Shown: piece after piece, positions 47,845 through 57,506 of the stretch
Position numbering within the stretch: position 1 is the first letter of the stretch
Layout of the letters: the number at the start of each line of letters is the position of its first letter
Assembly: GCF_026262505.1 (NCBI RefSeq)
Contig: NC_067208.1
Span: forward strand, 11,231,962 to 11,295,961
From: Trichomonas vaginalis G3
Taxonomy: Eukaryota > Parabasalia > Trichomonadida > Trichomonadidae
DNA: 64,000 nt
Direction of reading: 5' to 3'
The notes under the pieces: generated by a model
The model's input: only the letters and a program-made list of their open reading frames with translations
The model's database searches: none
What the model was told of the DNA's origin: nothing
Made by a program: the position numbers and the translations under genes

Positions 47845-48427
47845 ATGTCATTTCCGAAAAATAGAAGCGTAAGTGTTTCAAAAGGTTTAATGGCGTGGCA
47901 GATGTGAAGTTAAATTCACCAACTCAAACAAACAGTCAAAGTGTTATTGTCAATGTCAAAGACAGAGATGTTGAAGTGGGGAAACCATACGAGGACGAAG
48001 ATGTATAACAATTGTTCCTGTAAAAGAACAACCAACATATCCTGAAGTTAGCAGAGACTTAAGTTCTGTTGCAGATATTCGAAACGACTACCAACAACTG
48101 AAAGACAAACTTCAAACTCAGGAGAAGATTTGTCAAGCTTTAAGTATAATGTTAAACTTGGTCGAACACAACCCTGTAAAAGTGAACTCATATGTCATTG
48201 CACCTCATGAAGTTTTGAAAGAACTATTGAAACTTTTGACAGAGGCAGACGATATAAACATCAAAGAAATAGAACCCGACATTAGTTGCTGTGGTGGTGT
48301 TTCATATAATGTCATTGACAAGATATACGTTATGAAAGGAGGTGAAACGTTGAACTTAAAGTATAGTTTCCCAGACGTCATAAAAATATTTGACGACCAC
48401 AACATTTCATTAAAGTTTATTTGCTAA
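47845..48427 (+). pseudogene. Maverick B SCCG-motif gene, broken
   Basis: Counterpart of the 3558-4258 region of Maverick A. It has a basic start (MSFPKNRSVSVSKG), a middle with SSVADIRNDYQQLKDKLQTQ likely forming a coiled coil, and the end carrying PDISCCGGVSYNVIDKIYV. It looks broken, with about two breaks. Conservation of the SCCG core between the two elements is the main evidence for a real family. Confidence 0.5.
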
Positions 48428-48431
48428 GTAA

Positions 48432-49228
48432 ATGGCAGAAGAATAATGGTTTATACTATTACGACTAAAAACCCTGAGTCATATAATTCTATTAACAACA
48501 ACTTACAAAGTCCTCAAGGACGGTATTGTAAACTAACTTTAAACACAATGACGACTAAAGCCTGTTTTGCTCTTTTGACACCAGAAGACTTTATTGTTGT
48601 GAATGGTAAAAATACTCTTTGAAGATACTTACTCAGATATACCACCAACAGGTTTTGTTGACTTATTTAATACTTTAAGTACGGGTGTAACATGTGCTGA
48701 ACTAGAGCAGGTTTCATTATGTTTGGATGTCCGACTGAGTTTACTATAAACGATATGAGCTATAATACAAAACTTATTTCTGGTTTTTACTACCAACAGT
48801 TTCCTATAACAGGAAAAGGTGTCATACAAGGAATGTCTATTCCATGACATTAAGCACACCAATCTTATATATTGTTTCAAACTTAGGTTCAAAGTGTTAT
48901 TCGAATGTCGACAGAAACTATTATGACCAAAAATACTTATGCGTATAAACAATACTTTCTCTGCTGGTTGCCTATTGTTCATTCGAATGCAAATTTCAAC
49001 CTTAGTGAACTCAAACACTTTTGGCAAGTATATAAACGTTGACATTAGTTGACGCAAACTTTGTTCCTGTAAAACTTTTATGTCCTATGTATTTGTCAAT
49101 GACGGCAGAAAAGTTTCGAATTGGAAGATGCAACTGGTGAAGTATTTGTATTACAAGAACAACTTCAACAACAAATAGCTCAAAGAACAACAAATGCAAC
49201 AAATGCAATAACAAAGTCAAGAATAAAA
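48432..49228 (+). pseudogene. Maverick B penton-like gene, broken
   Basis: A decayed coding region directly after the SCCG gene. Readable parts are GRYCKLTLNTMTTKACFALL near the start, ILYIVSNLGSKCYSN near 48870 and VDANFVPVKLLCPMYL near 49060. Strand-rich composition and synteny match the region at 4754-5463 in Maverick A. It has several breaks. The penton assignment is tentative. Confidence 0.38.
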
Positions 49229-49254
49229 AAAATATTTTTTTTATTTTTATAAAA

Positions 49255-50497
49255 ATGTACAGAATAGATGTTTCAGATTTTTATGACTTCCAAGCATTCA
49301 GAAATATGTGTCCATTTCGAGACTTATAACAAAGCAGTCGAGAATTTTGAAACGTTTAGTCATTTATGTCGACTCTGCCCCAGAATGTTATGTATGAAAG
49401 AATGGGATGTAGTCTTTAACAAAACCTAAAGCAACAATAGTTTCAGAACAAGAATGTAGACAGAAACTTAAGAAAATAAAAGTCGTACAAGTTGGCATGA
49501 AGATGTTAGATGCTTGGGATATCTTATTGTCAAAGTTAGAAGATTTTTCAGTTCGAGGTATAAAGTTCTATACACCTTCTCCAAACTTCTATTCTATCTT
49601 CACTGGATATAAATACGAACAAGTAGAATGGAAAGAAAATATTATAGAAGCTTGGTTAGACCATGTCAAAGAAATTATATGCAATGGAAACGAAAGAGTC
49701 TATGAGTATATCTTATGTTGGTTTGCAAACATCTTACAACATCCAAGTGCTAAAAATGAAACTGCTCTCATTATAATTGGAAAACAAGGAACTGGTAAGA
49801 ACACATTCTTACAGATATTTTGTGCAAACTGTTAGAAGGTTATTCGAATCCGAATATGACAAACTTAGAAAACATCTGTGGCAAGTTTAACTCCTCATAG
49901 AGAATATGAAACTTATAGTATGTAACGAACTTCAAAGTATAGATACAACAAAAGTTTTGAACTCAGATGCTTTGAAGAGTCTTATAACAGATAAAGTTGG
50001 AGTTGTTGAAAGAAAATATAAAGACCAAAGAGTTTGTGAAAATGTTGCAAACTTCATTATGGTTTCAAACAATGCTGTTCCGATGAAGTTAGAAAGTTCC
50101 GACAGAAGATATGTAGTTGTCAGAACGTCAGAAGCTCATATGCAAGATACAGAATATTTTGACGACTTAGCAGAAACTTTGACATCTGACTTTTACAACC
50201 ACTTGTTCTCATATTTTTATGACATTAGATATTTCAAAGTTCAATCCAAGACAAATTCCACATACCGAAGAGAGACAAACATTGTTAGAAGCAAACAAGA
50301 GTGTATATGAACTGTTCATAGATGAAACTGACTTTGAGTGTTTAGATGAAAGGTCATTGTACGATTCGTATAAACAATATTGTCAAGAATATGGTTATAT
50401 GACAGCGTCTAAACGAACATTCTTGGCAAATGTCAAAAGTCTTTTAGACGTACAGAATGGTGTATATACAAAGAAAAATTTTATGAGTAAATTTTAA
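49255..50497 (+). pseudogene. Maverick B D5/SF3 helicase gene, broken
   Basis: A helicase remnant within the normal gene array. Conserved parts are LDAWDILLSKLEDFSVRGI, YEYILCWFANILQHPSAKNE, the P-loop GKQGTGKN, KLIVCNELQSIDTTK, NFIMVSNNAVPMKL and DRRYVVVRTS. It is closest in sequence feel to the Maverick A cassette helicase (8236-10128), particularly around the LDAWDILL/TAWDVLL and QHP-KNE segments. No 119-bp repeats flank it. It has several breaks. The T-rich leader before 49255 is well kept. Confidence 0.75.
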
Positions 50498-50526
50498 AAA
50501 AAATATTTTTTTATCCGATAGAAAAG

Positions 50527-50945
50527 ATGGCAAAATTCATCTCAGTAAACAAGTACATGTCAGGACTTAAAGAAGAACTAGACCCATTCACATATTTGAA
50601 TGTTTACTTCTACCATTTTGAAAAGTCTTCATTCAGCAAAGTTTGGAACATCGAACCAGTTAAGTTTGCTATTGTGACTAAAAATGGTGCGAAATTTGAA
50701 GACTTAGACATAGAAGGTTTGTTAGCAGTCAAGAAAGTTTTGACAGAAGGTTTTCAAACCTTAAAGAAGGCAAAGCATACAAACTTGTTATACCTTATGA
50801 ACCAAAGAAAGCAGACGACTATGAATATTATGAGTCTAAAGTTGTAGAAGTTCAAGGTAAATTGGGTAAAAAGATTTTAGAGTCTAAGCCAGTGTTTGCT
50901 CCTAAAGAGAAGGAAGAACATTGACATTGACCCAGAAATGTTCTA
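50527..50945 (+). pseudogene. Maverick B hypothetical gene, slightly broken
   Basis: A small gene starting MAKFISVNKYMSGLKEELDP after a T-rich leader, with a following NGAKFEDLDIEGLLAVKK segment. It looks broken, with about one break. It lies between the helicase and a converging Lys/Glu-rich gene. No domain recognised. Confidence 0.4.
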
Positions 50946-50962
50946 AAAATAAAATTTTATTT

Positions 50963-51241
50963 TTACATGTCAAATTTCTTTTTCTCTGGAACTGGTTCAG
51001 GTTCTTTCTTCTCTTCTTCTACTTTCTTTTCTTTCTTTTCTTTCTTCTTCTTTTCTGGTGGAGTTATGTCAAATTTCTCCGAACCATATTTATGTAAAAG
51101 TTCTTTGTCCTTTAATAGCTCATCTATTCTGTTTTCTATTTCATCTTCAAGAACAGCGCATGTGTCTTCTTTGCATTCTAAGAACTTTTTGTTGGACTTC
51201 ATCTTTCCAATCGGCGTCATCTCTGTCAACAAGTCTGTCAT
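50963..51241 (-). CDS. Maverick B Lys/Glu-rich small protein
   Basis: About 92 aa starting MTDLLTEMTPIGKMKSNK. The middle is helical and acidic (DEIENRIDELLKDKELL), and the C-terminal third is a charged Lys/Glu/Pro tail (EKKKKEKKEKKVEEEKKE). The ATG is preferred to an upstream TTG. It converges with the 50527-50945 gene and diverges from the ATPase region. Function unknown. Confidence 0.45.
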   Translation of the reverse strand: MTDLLTEMTPIGKMKSNKKFLECKEDTCAVLEDEIENRIDELLKDKELLHKYGSEKFDITPPEKKKKEKKEKKVEEEKKEPEPVPEKKKFDM

Positions 51242-51360
51242 TGACAAATTTTAAGACTGCTCTGCTTAATGTTTATGGTTCTTGTCATATTCCCAGAAAC
51301 AGAACTTTAGAACAAATTCACCTTTCTTGTTTACACTATGTAAGATTTTATGGTCGACAG

Positions 51361-52326
51361 ATGTTTGCTGTCAAAAAGTTTGTCTCGAATATAGATAGCG
51401 AAATCGCTAGACATTTTCTAAAAGATAAAAATTTTAATTTTTCTAAAAATATGTTAGAAAAAAAGTTTGCTGACATTGACAAGAAATTTGAGAATGTTTT
51501 AGACAAGAACAAGAGGAAGTTAGAAAATGCTCAGATAAAACCCATACATGACAAGTTCTTATTTGCTCAGAATGGTATAACAGGTCTAATTGCACCACCT
51601 GGGTCGGGTAAGACTTTCACTTATCTTAAAATGGCTGCACAACAACAAGAACTAGATGAGAAGAACCCATTCTATGAGTTAGTTGTTATTTGTAGTACTT
51701 CTGGTCAATTTGACCAAACCGTCAATTCGTTCAAAGATATTATAAAGAAGTCTAAGTTAGTATGTATAAAAGACTCTGAGTTGTTAGATTGGATAAAGAA
51801 GTACCAAAGAAGAGTTTTGAAGTATAATGCTATAAATGAGTATATAAATTCTAAGTTTAAAGACCCAAATGAGGAAATGCAGAGAATATTAGAGAAGAAA
51901 CACTTCAGAAACAAACAGAAAGAGATAGAATACATTTCGAAGAAATTGCAATCTTACGATTGGAAGACTTACCCTCATAGGTGTCTTCTTATTTTAGATG
52001 ATTTCGCCTCTCATCCTTTGTTAAAGAATAGAGAACAAGATATGTGTCGAATTCTTAAGAAGCTCAGACACTTTAACATCTCAGTTGTCATTTGTGTACA
52101 GACAGCAAAGAGTTTAAGTAAGGATGTTAAAAGAATACTTACTGACATTATACTTTTCCCCGGATTGTCCGAAGACGATTTCATGGAACTTATGAAAGAG
52201 TCCATGGCAGGTAAGTTTGACAGACATGAACTATGGGAGAAGTATAAAGTCATACAAGACCCTCATACTTCTTTCAGAATTCATATCTACGCGAACAAAG
52301 TTCAAATTGTAAAAAGTCAAGCTTGA
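51361..52326 (+). CDS. Maverick B packaging ATPase (FtsK-HerA/A32-like)
   Basis: A 321-aa ATPase from MFAVKKFVSNIDSEIARHF; longer upstream reading overlaps the leftward gene and lacks protein character. Walker A is LIAPPGSGKTFTYLK (about residues 77-91) and Walker B is RCLLILDDFASHPLL (about 209-223). A following VVICVQTAKSLSKDV strand fits the sensor of packaging ATPases. It appears whole although most of this element is decayed. It is the counterpart of 1710-2537 but lies far from the capsid gene. Its 3' end sequence is duplicated near 53290-53330 and 56065-56100. Confidence 0.78.
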   Translation: MFAVKKFVSNIDSEIARHFLKDKNFNFSKNMLEKKFADIDKKFENVLDKNKRKLENAQIKPIHDKFLFAQNGITGLIAPPGSGKTFTYLKMAAQQQELDEKNPFYELVVICSTSGQFDQTVNSFKDIIKKSKLVCIKDSELLDWIKKYQRRVLKYNAINEYINSKFKDPNEEMQRILEKKHFRNKQKEIEYISKKLQSYDWKTYPHRCLLILDDFASHPLLKNREQDMCRILKKLRHFNISVVICVQTAKSLSKDVKRILTDIILFPGLSEDDFMELMKESMAGKFDRHELWEKYKVIQDPHTSFRIHIYANKVQIVKSQA

Positions 52327-53338
52327 AAAATAAAGAGTTCATCTACTCTACTTGTTTGAAGTTGTCAAAATACTCTGTTATTTTTCACGATTTTCATAGA
52401 GTTTTGGCGACTAAGTTTTTTTACTTACTCGCTGTTCTTCACTGTTTTCGTACGGAATCTCTTCTCTCGGTTTTCCGAGGGAAGCAAGCATATGCCATTT
52501 TTTGACGAAGTGAAGGTTTGCACTTCGTCAAAAAAATCCCTGAAATCAAGAATTTTGTTGCTGAATTCAGCAAAAATAATGTTTAGGGTAGAAGGTGAGA
52601 TCTCACCTGTTTTCTCACCTGTTATTTTATAAGCGTTTTACATTGTAAACGTTATTTTTTAAATTTTGTGAAAACTCAACGGTTTGACACATGCCCTAAA
52701 AATTATTTTACTCAGAATTTTGTTGCTGAATTCAGCAAAAATAATGTTTAGGGTAGAAGGTTAGATCTAACCTCATTTCTACCCTCTTTTCTACCCCAGT
52801 TATTTTATAAGCGTTTTACATGGTAAACGTTATGAATTCGTGAGACTCTAAACAGTTTCGTAGCTTCTATTTCTTCTTTTAGTACATCGAATGTTTTAAC
52901 GATACCGAAAGTTTCTTTATACTTCTTCTTGACGTCAGATAGAAGGAAATCTTCTGCTGTTGGATAGTTTTTGTTCAGAAATTCTAAAAAAAAATAAAAA
53001 AATAAAAAAAAATAAAACTAACTTTATTTTTTATTTCGGGAAAATTCATGAAAATTCAAGAGGTGAAAAAAGAGGTGAAAAAACAGGTGAGATCTCACCT
53101 TCTACCCTAAACATTATTTTTTGGTGTAAATTTCCTAAACTGACTGACTGACTGACTGACGGCACAAAGTGGCATAACGAAAACATTAATATATATAAAA
53201 TTCATGAAAATTCAAGAGGGTAGAAAACAGGTGAGAAAACAGGTTAGATCTAACCTTCTACCCTAAATTATATTTTTACTGAATTCAGCAACAAAATTCA
53301 AATTGTAAAAAGTCAAGCTTGAAAAATAAATGGTTCAT
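52327..53338. repeat. Mosaic noncoding region with palindromic modules
   Basis: Gene-free, built of recurring modules: the hairpin CTCTCGGTTTTCCGAGGG (52465-52482), the GACGAAGTG hairpin (52504-52529), TTGCTGAATTCAGCAA (52558-52573, again near 52722 and 53280), GGTGAGATCTCACC and GGTTAGATCTAACC (52590, 52765, 53090 and 53250), and a (CTGA)n run (53142-53160). The block 52740-53330 largely repeats sequence bordering the gene at 54812-55747 and looks like a partial duplicate of that locus. Confidence 0.7.
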
Positions 53339-54164
53339 TTACTCTGCTTGTTTGAAGTTGTCAAAATACTCTGTTATTTTTTCCTTCAGTAGCGGTAAGT
53401 CTTCTTTGAAGGTAAGTATTGTACAACCTTTCATATCATAGTGTGTTTGAGGTAACGTATCTTGAACTATTTGTTTCACATCTTCATTCGGTGTCATTGA
53501 AATCGGTAAGTTTTCGCGATAGAACCAATTTCTCTGTCAGATTTGTAAATCTTAGCAAGGTCGTAAAAGCTTTTGTTGTTTCTTCTGACTAAATGCAACA
53601 TAACCATATCTCTGTCTTCTTCATTTTCCATCTCTTCAGTATAAATCATATACTTATAGTTCTTTTCCTTTCCTTTTGGTACCGAACGTGGTATTCTTTT
53701 CTGAATGCTTTTGTCTTTTGCTTCAATGACTTCATCTTTTGCTTCAAGCTTGTTTTCCATCTCTTCACGTTCTTGTCTATGAATTTCGTCAAGAAGTCTG
53801 TAAATATTCCAAGCATAACGAGGCGAAGCCCACATTGCAACAGCATTTACAAGAAGTCTATGTACATAATATCCTCTCAAACCATTTGGCAAATTTTTAC
53901 GATTTTCATGAGTTTTAGGCGACCCAGAAAAAGTCGGTCTCGCTGTGCTTCGCTCAAAAGTTCTTGTGTGCTTTGGTTTTTGAACCAATCGTCTGTATGT
54001 TTGGTATCTGGAGCAAAACATGCTGTCAAAATACTTTGCATCTGGTACATATCGTCTTTGACCGAACGAATGAGACGGAGTTGTTTGTTAAACTGTATGT
54101 ACTCGTATTCTTCATTTATAGCTTCATGAACGATAGCAGTTGTTGTGTTCTCTGTTGTTGACAT
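53339..54164 (-). pseudogene. Maverick B WFxNQ-family gene, broken
   Basis: A leftward gene starting MSTTENTTTAIVHEAINEEY after a T-rich leader; the start resembles the neighbouring 54812-55747 gene (MSTIGTTTIQTTA). The central DTKHTDDWFKNQSTQELLSE resembles the 49-aa ORFs in the palindrome. The middle has a Lys-rich coil (LEAKDEVIEAKDKSIQK) and the end reads KEDLPLLKEKITEYFDNFKQ. It looks broken, with a few breaks. Function unknown. Confidence 0.45.
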
Positions 54165-54184
54165 ATCTGTCTTTACATACAAAA

Positions 54185-54811
54185 TAAAAAAATAAATAAA
54201 AATAAAACTAACTTTATTTTTTCTGTCTTAAGGAAACTCATGATTTTCATAGAGTTTTGGCGACTAAGGTTTCTTACCTACTCGCTGTTCTTCACTGTTT
54301 TCATAGAGTTTTGGCGACTAAGGTTTCTTACCTACTCGCTGTGCTTCACTGTTTTCATAGAGTTTTGGCGACTAAGTTTTTTTACGTACTCGCTGTTCTT
54401 CACTGTTTTCGTACGGAATCTCTTCTCTCGGTTTTCCGAGGGAAGCAATCTTATGCCATTTTACTCAGATTTTTGTGCTGAATTCAGCAAAAATATATTT
54501 TAGGGTAGAAGGTTAGATCTAACCTGTTTTCTAACCTGTTTTCTACCCTCGTGAATTTTCATGATTTCATCGTACATGTTTTGTCAAGACTTCTTCGTAC
54601 ATGTTTTGTCAAGACTTCTTCGTACATGTTTTGTCAAGACTTCTTCGTATATGTTTTGTCAAGACTTCTTCGTAAATGTTTTGTCAAACATGAACGTATA
54701 TGTTTTGTCAAGACTTCTTCATCGTAATGAGCGTAAATCAGACAAAAATAATGTTTAGGGTAGAAGGTTAGATCTAACCTGTTTTCTACCCTCTTTTCTA
54801 CCCCAGTTATT
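54185..54811. repeat. Noncoding repeat block with three ~57-bp units
   Basis: Three tandem copies of GTTTTCATAGAGTTTTGGCG plus CGACTAAGGTTTCTTACCTA (about 54240-54410), related to the 3' part of the leftward gene at 53339-54164. Then come the CCGAGGG hairpin (54422-54445), the EcoRI-type palindrome near 54478, GGTTAGATCTAACC (54510 and 54765) and four TGTTTTGTCAAGACTTCTTC units (54590-54680). The last units are also common in the palindromic element. Confidence 0.65.
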
Positions 54812-55747
54812 TTATAAGCGTTTTACATGGTAAACGTTATGAATTCGTGAGACTTTAAACAGTTTCGTAGCTTCTATTTCTTCTTTTAGTACATCGAATG
54901 TTTTAACGATACCGAAGGTTTCTTTATATTTCTTCTTGACGTCAGATAGAAGGAAATCTTCTGCTGTTGGATAGTTTTTGTTCAGAAATTCTAACATGTC
55001 CATTTTATCTTCTGCTGGTTTTTCTGCTTCTTTCTTTAAGTCTGCATAGTCGTTTCTCATACGTTCTATCTCTTTGACGGAGTAGTTATATTTCCTCATT
55101 GCTGCTTTACATTTAGAACATTGCGGGTTCATTTTTGCGTTATATTCTGAAACCTTACCAGCTAAAACAACTAAAGCGTCAATTGCTCTCTTCATCTCAA
55201 ACATAGCGGGTCTTATTTGTTTGTTCCATACTTTGCCTCTTCTATCTTGATCTCTTATCTGCCATACACATTCAGCAACTAACGAAACAAAGTTGTCGTA
55301 GGTCTTAAATTCTTCAGATTTATATATGTCAGAGATGTTCTTATATACCATGTCGCAATCTTTGTCCATAACCTTATGGTTGCAATGAAATCCTAGAAAC
55401 TCATAGTTTACCTTTCGTATGAACTTCTTTATTTCTACTGAGTCAGTTGGTTTCACTTCTATTTCATCGAATTCAGGAATAGTGAGTTTTTGTTGTTGGA
55501 TTTCAGGTAGTTTGGGTAAATGGTCGATGAGGTCCTGCATTTCATAAAGATACTGTTCATTTGTTTCATCTTTCGCACTACAGTCTAAATTACATGTTAA
55601 AAGTTCTTGCTTTATCTTCTGGATTTCTGTTTCAAAAGTATATGAAGAAGGAATGAAGCTTTTCATCTCTACTAACATTGACGTAGGATTCATGACTAGC
55701 GAGTTTGGTGCTGTTGTTTGAATTGTTGTTGTGCCGATTGTTGACAT
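54812..55747 (-). CDS. Maverick B hypothetical protein (~311 aa)
   Basis: An open leftward gene starting MSTIGTTTIQTTAPNSLVM; the ATG is preferred to an upstream TTG. Visible parts: helical N-terminal half, KVNYEFLGFHCNHKVMDKDC (about 135-155), a Cys pair in NPQCSKCKAAMRK (about 213-225) that could bind zinc, a Lys/Glu coil and a basic end (SRIHNVYHVKRL). It is apparently whole. Part of its 3' end and its upstream flank recur at 52740-53330. No family recognised. Confidence 0.5.
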   Translation of the reverse strand: MSTIGTTTIQTTAPNSLVMNPTSMLVEMKSFIPSSYTFETEIQKIKQELLTCNLDCSAKDETNEQYLYEMQDLIDHLPKLPEIQQQKLTIPEFDEIEVKPTDSVEIKKFIRKVNYEFLGFHCNHKVMDKDCDMVYKNISDIYKSEEFKTYDNFVSLVAECVWQIRDQDRRGKVWNKQIRPAMFEMKRAIDALVVLAGKVSEYNAKMNPQCSKCKAAMRKYNYSVKEIERMRNDYADLKKEAEKPAEDKMDMLEFLNKNYPTAEDFLLSDVKKKYKETFGIVKTFDVLKEEIEATKLFKVSRIHNVYHVKRL

Positions 55748-55765
55748 TTCTGTTCTTTTATACAA

Positions 55766-56110
55766 AATAAAAAAATAAAAAAAAAATAAAACTAACTTTA
55801 TTTTTTATTTCGGGAAAATTCATGAAAATTCAAGAGGGTAGAAATGAGGGTAGAAAACAGGTTAGATCTAACCTTCTACCCTAAACATTATTTTTTGGTG
55901 TAAATTTCCTAAACTGACTGACTGACTGACGGCACAAAGTGGCATAACGAAAACATTAATATATATAAAATTCATGAAAATTCAAGAGGGTAGAAATGAG
56001 GGTAGAAATGAGGTTAGATCTAACCTTCTACCCTAAACATTATTTTTGCTGAATTCAGCAACAAAATTCAAATTGTAAAAAGTCAAGCTTGAAAAATCTA
56101 AGTGTTTAGT
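55766..56110. repeat. Noncoding modules downstream of ATPase-like repeats
   Basis: Near-copy of 53010-53330: AAATTCATGAAAATTCAAGA, GGTTAGATCTAACC twice (about 55865 and 56020), a (CTGA)n run (55914-55929), GGCACAAAGTGGCATAACG, TTGCTGAATTCAGCAA (about 56047-56062) and the GTCAAGCTTGAAAAAT segment that also ends the ATPase gene. No gene seen. Confidence 0.6.
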
Positions 56111-56111
56111 C

Positions 56112-56291
56112 TTAGTAAGATGGTAGCTTCTTAAAGCAAATACCATTGCTGAGTTTTATGTACGTGAAGAGAAGTACAATGAATTCAATTACGAGTACAA
56201 TTGCAATGACAACTAAGGCAACTATTTTTGTCTTTTGCCAGCAAGAGTACTTCTTCTCTTCCAATGGTTCGGCAGAACTATACTCACTCAT
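56112..56291 (-). CDS. Maverick B single-span membrane protein (~59 aa)
   Basis: Starts MSEYSSAEPLEEKKYSCWQK and then has one clear hydrophobic segment (IVALVVIAIVLVIEFIVLLF, about residues 23-42) followed by a short polar tail. It probably sits in a membrane with a cytosolic N-terminus. Its start lies 5 bp from the divergent gene at 56297. Small membrane proteins are known from related virus groups, but no homologue is recognised. Confidence 0.5.
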   Translation of the reverse strand: MSEYSSAEPLEEKKYSCWQKTKIVALVVIAIVLVIEFIVLLFTYIKLSNGICFKKLPSY

Positions 56292-56296
56292 GAGAA

Positions 56297-56533
56297 ATGC
56301 CAAAACGGTTTAATAGAAAAAGTGACATTTTTATGAGCTCCGAGTCACCGAGAAAACTTGGTCAGATGTTAGCAGCTTACTTCCCTGAGGAGGATGGAAG
56401 CGTTACATACGTAAGGTTCAAAAACAACGAACCTGGAATTGCGTACCAAATTCGCAATTACATGACCATGGAAGAGTACGAAAGGTTCCTACAAGAGAAA
56501 CCAGCTCTAAACAACTCAGAAAAGAAAGAATAA
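56297..56533 (+). CDS. Maverick B small protein (78 aa)
   Basis: Starts MPKRFNRKSDIFMSSESPRK. The core reads DGSVTYVRFKNNEPGIAYQI, then MTMEEYERFLQEK. A weakly similar pattern (PVRFKDSEGDHEIKRKL, then EYKNFL) is readable on the plus strand around 59640-59720. It opens the GC-richer block and diverges from the membrane protein. Function unknown. Confidence 0.45.
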   Translation: MPKRFNRKSDIFMSSESPRKLGQMLAAYFPEEDGSVTYVRFKNNEPGIAYQIRNYMTMEEYERFLQEKPALNNSEKKE

Positions 56534-56562
56534 AAAGTTTAACTCGTAATTGTTTATTTTTT

Positions 56563-57147
56563 TTACTTGTATGGGCAAGCTGCAAGAATGAAGTCGACTA
56601 TCTCAGTCTTTGTTTTGACGAGCTGGACGGCTCTTGCGAGTACGTCTGTTTTGCGGTCTCCAGCTGGTGCCTGACCTTCGTAATTGTGCATGTTTTTGAG
56701 AGCTCCAACTGTAAATGATTGTAGGATGAAGAGTCTCTCAGACTGCTTGAGGTAGTCTTCACGGTCACGAACCGAATCTGTGGTACGAGTCGAATTGGTC
56801 GACCTTAGGGAAGAGACTGAAAGCCTGTCGTCTTCCATCGGGGCTGTGGCATAATCTTTGCGTAAACGGTTCAGACCTTCTTCGAACTCTTGGGCTCTCT
56901 TCGATTGGGATTGAGATTGGAATTGCTGGGGTGGAGCTTGCTGGAACATCCAAGGGTTGGGGAAGTAAGGCATAGGCAGAGGAGGGTAGTTCGGGAAGCC
57001 TTGTGGTGGGTAGTAACCTTGAGGTGGAAATTGGTAGAAATTCGGAGGTACTTGCTGGAACTGAGGTTGCTGAGGAGACTGTTGTGGTTCTGCAGCTTTC
57101 GGTTCTTCTGGCTTGGGAATGGACTCGGTTGGTGGGACGTCGGACAT
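56563..57147 (-). CDS. Maverick B Pro/Gln/Tyr-rich protein (194 aa)
   Basis: Starts MSDVPPTESIPKPEEPKAAE (ATG preferred to an upstream GTG). Residues about 25-90 are a low-complexity Pro/Gln/Tyr/Phe region (PPNFYQFPPQGYYPPQGF type), followed by an Arg/Ser/Thr stretch (SVSSLRSTNSTRTTDSVRD) and a helical C-terminus (ARAVQLVKTKTEIVDFILAA). It could be an internal or matrix-like virion protein; no family known. It shares a repeat-filled intergenic region with the divergent gene at 57505. Confidence 0.5.
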   Translation of the reverse strand: MSDVPPTESIPKPEEPKAAEPQQSPQQPQFQQVPPNFYQFPPQGYYPPQGFPNYPPLPMPYFPNPWMFQQAPPQQFQSQSQSKRAQEFEEGLNRLRKDYATAPMEDDRLSVSSLRSTNSTRTTDSVRDREDYLKQSERLFILQSFTVGALKNMHNYEGQAPAGDRKTDVLARAVQLVKTKTEIVDFILAACPYK

Positions 57148-57189
57148 TCGTTTGTGGCTTAACCGTCGGACCACAACGATAAAAATCTC

Positions 57190-57506
57190 TGCTACTAGCA
57201 GTACTGCTACTGACAGTAGCAGTACTTTTACTGACAGTAGCAGTACTTTTTCTGACAGTAGCAGTACTTTTTCTGACAGTAGCAGTACTTTTACTGACAG
57301 TAGCAGTACTTTTACTGACAGTAGCAGTACTTTTTCTGACAGTAGCAGTACTTTTACTGACAGTAGCAGTACTTTATCGTCGAAAACCCTCTCAAATTTT
57401 CCTTTTTACTGACAGTAGCAGTACTTTTACTGACAGTAGCAGTACTTTTTCTGACAGTAGCAGTACTTTTACTGACAGTAGCAGTACTTTTTCTGACAGT
57501 AGCAAT
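57190..57506. repeat. 21-bp minisatellite between divergent genes
   Basis: About 13-14 units of GACAGTAGCAGTACTTTTACT with a T/A alternation at one position, in two blocks (57207-57373 and 57405-57506) split by a ~32-bp spacer. The left edge has a perfect palindrome CTGCTACTGACAGTAGCAG. The last unit runs directly into the ATG at 57505. This array is the entire upstream region of both flanking genes. Confidence 0.9.
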
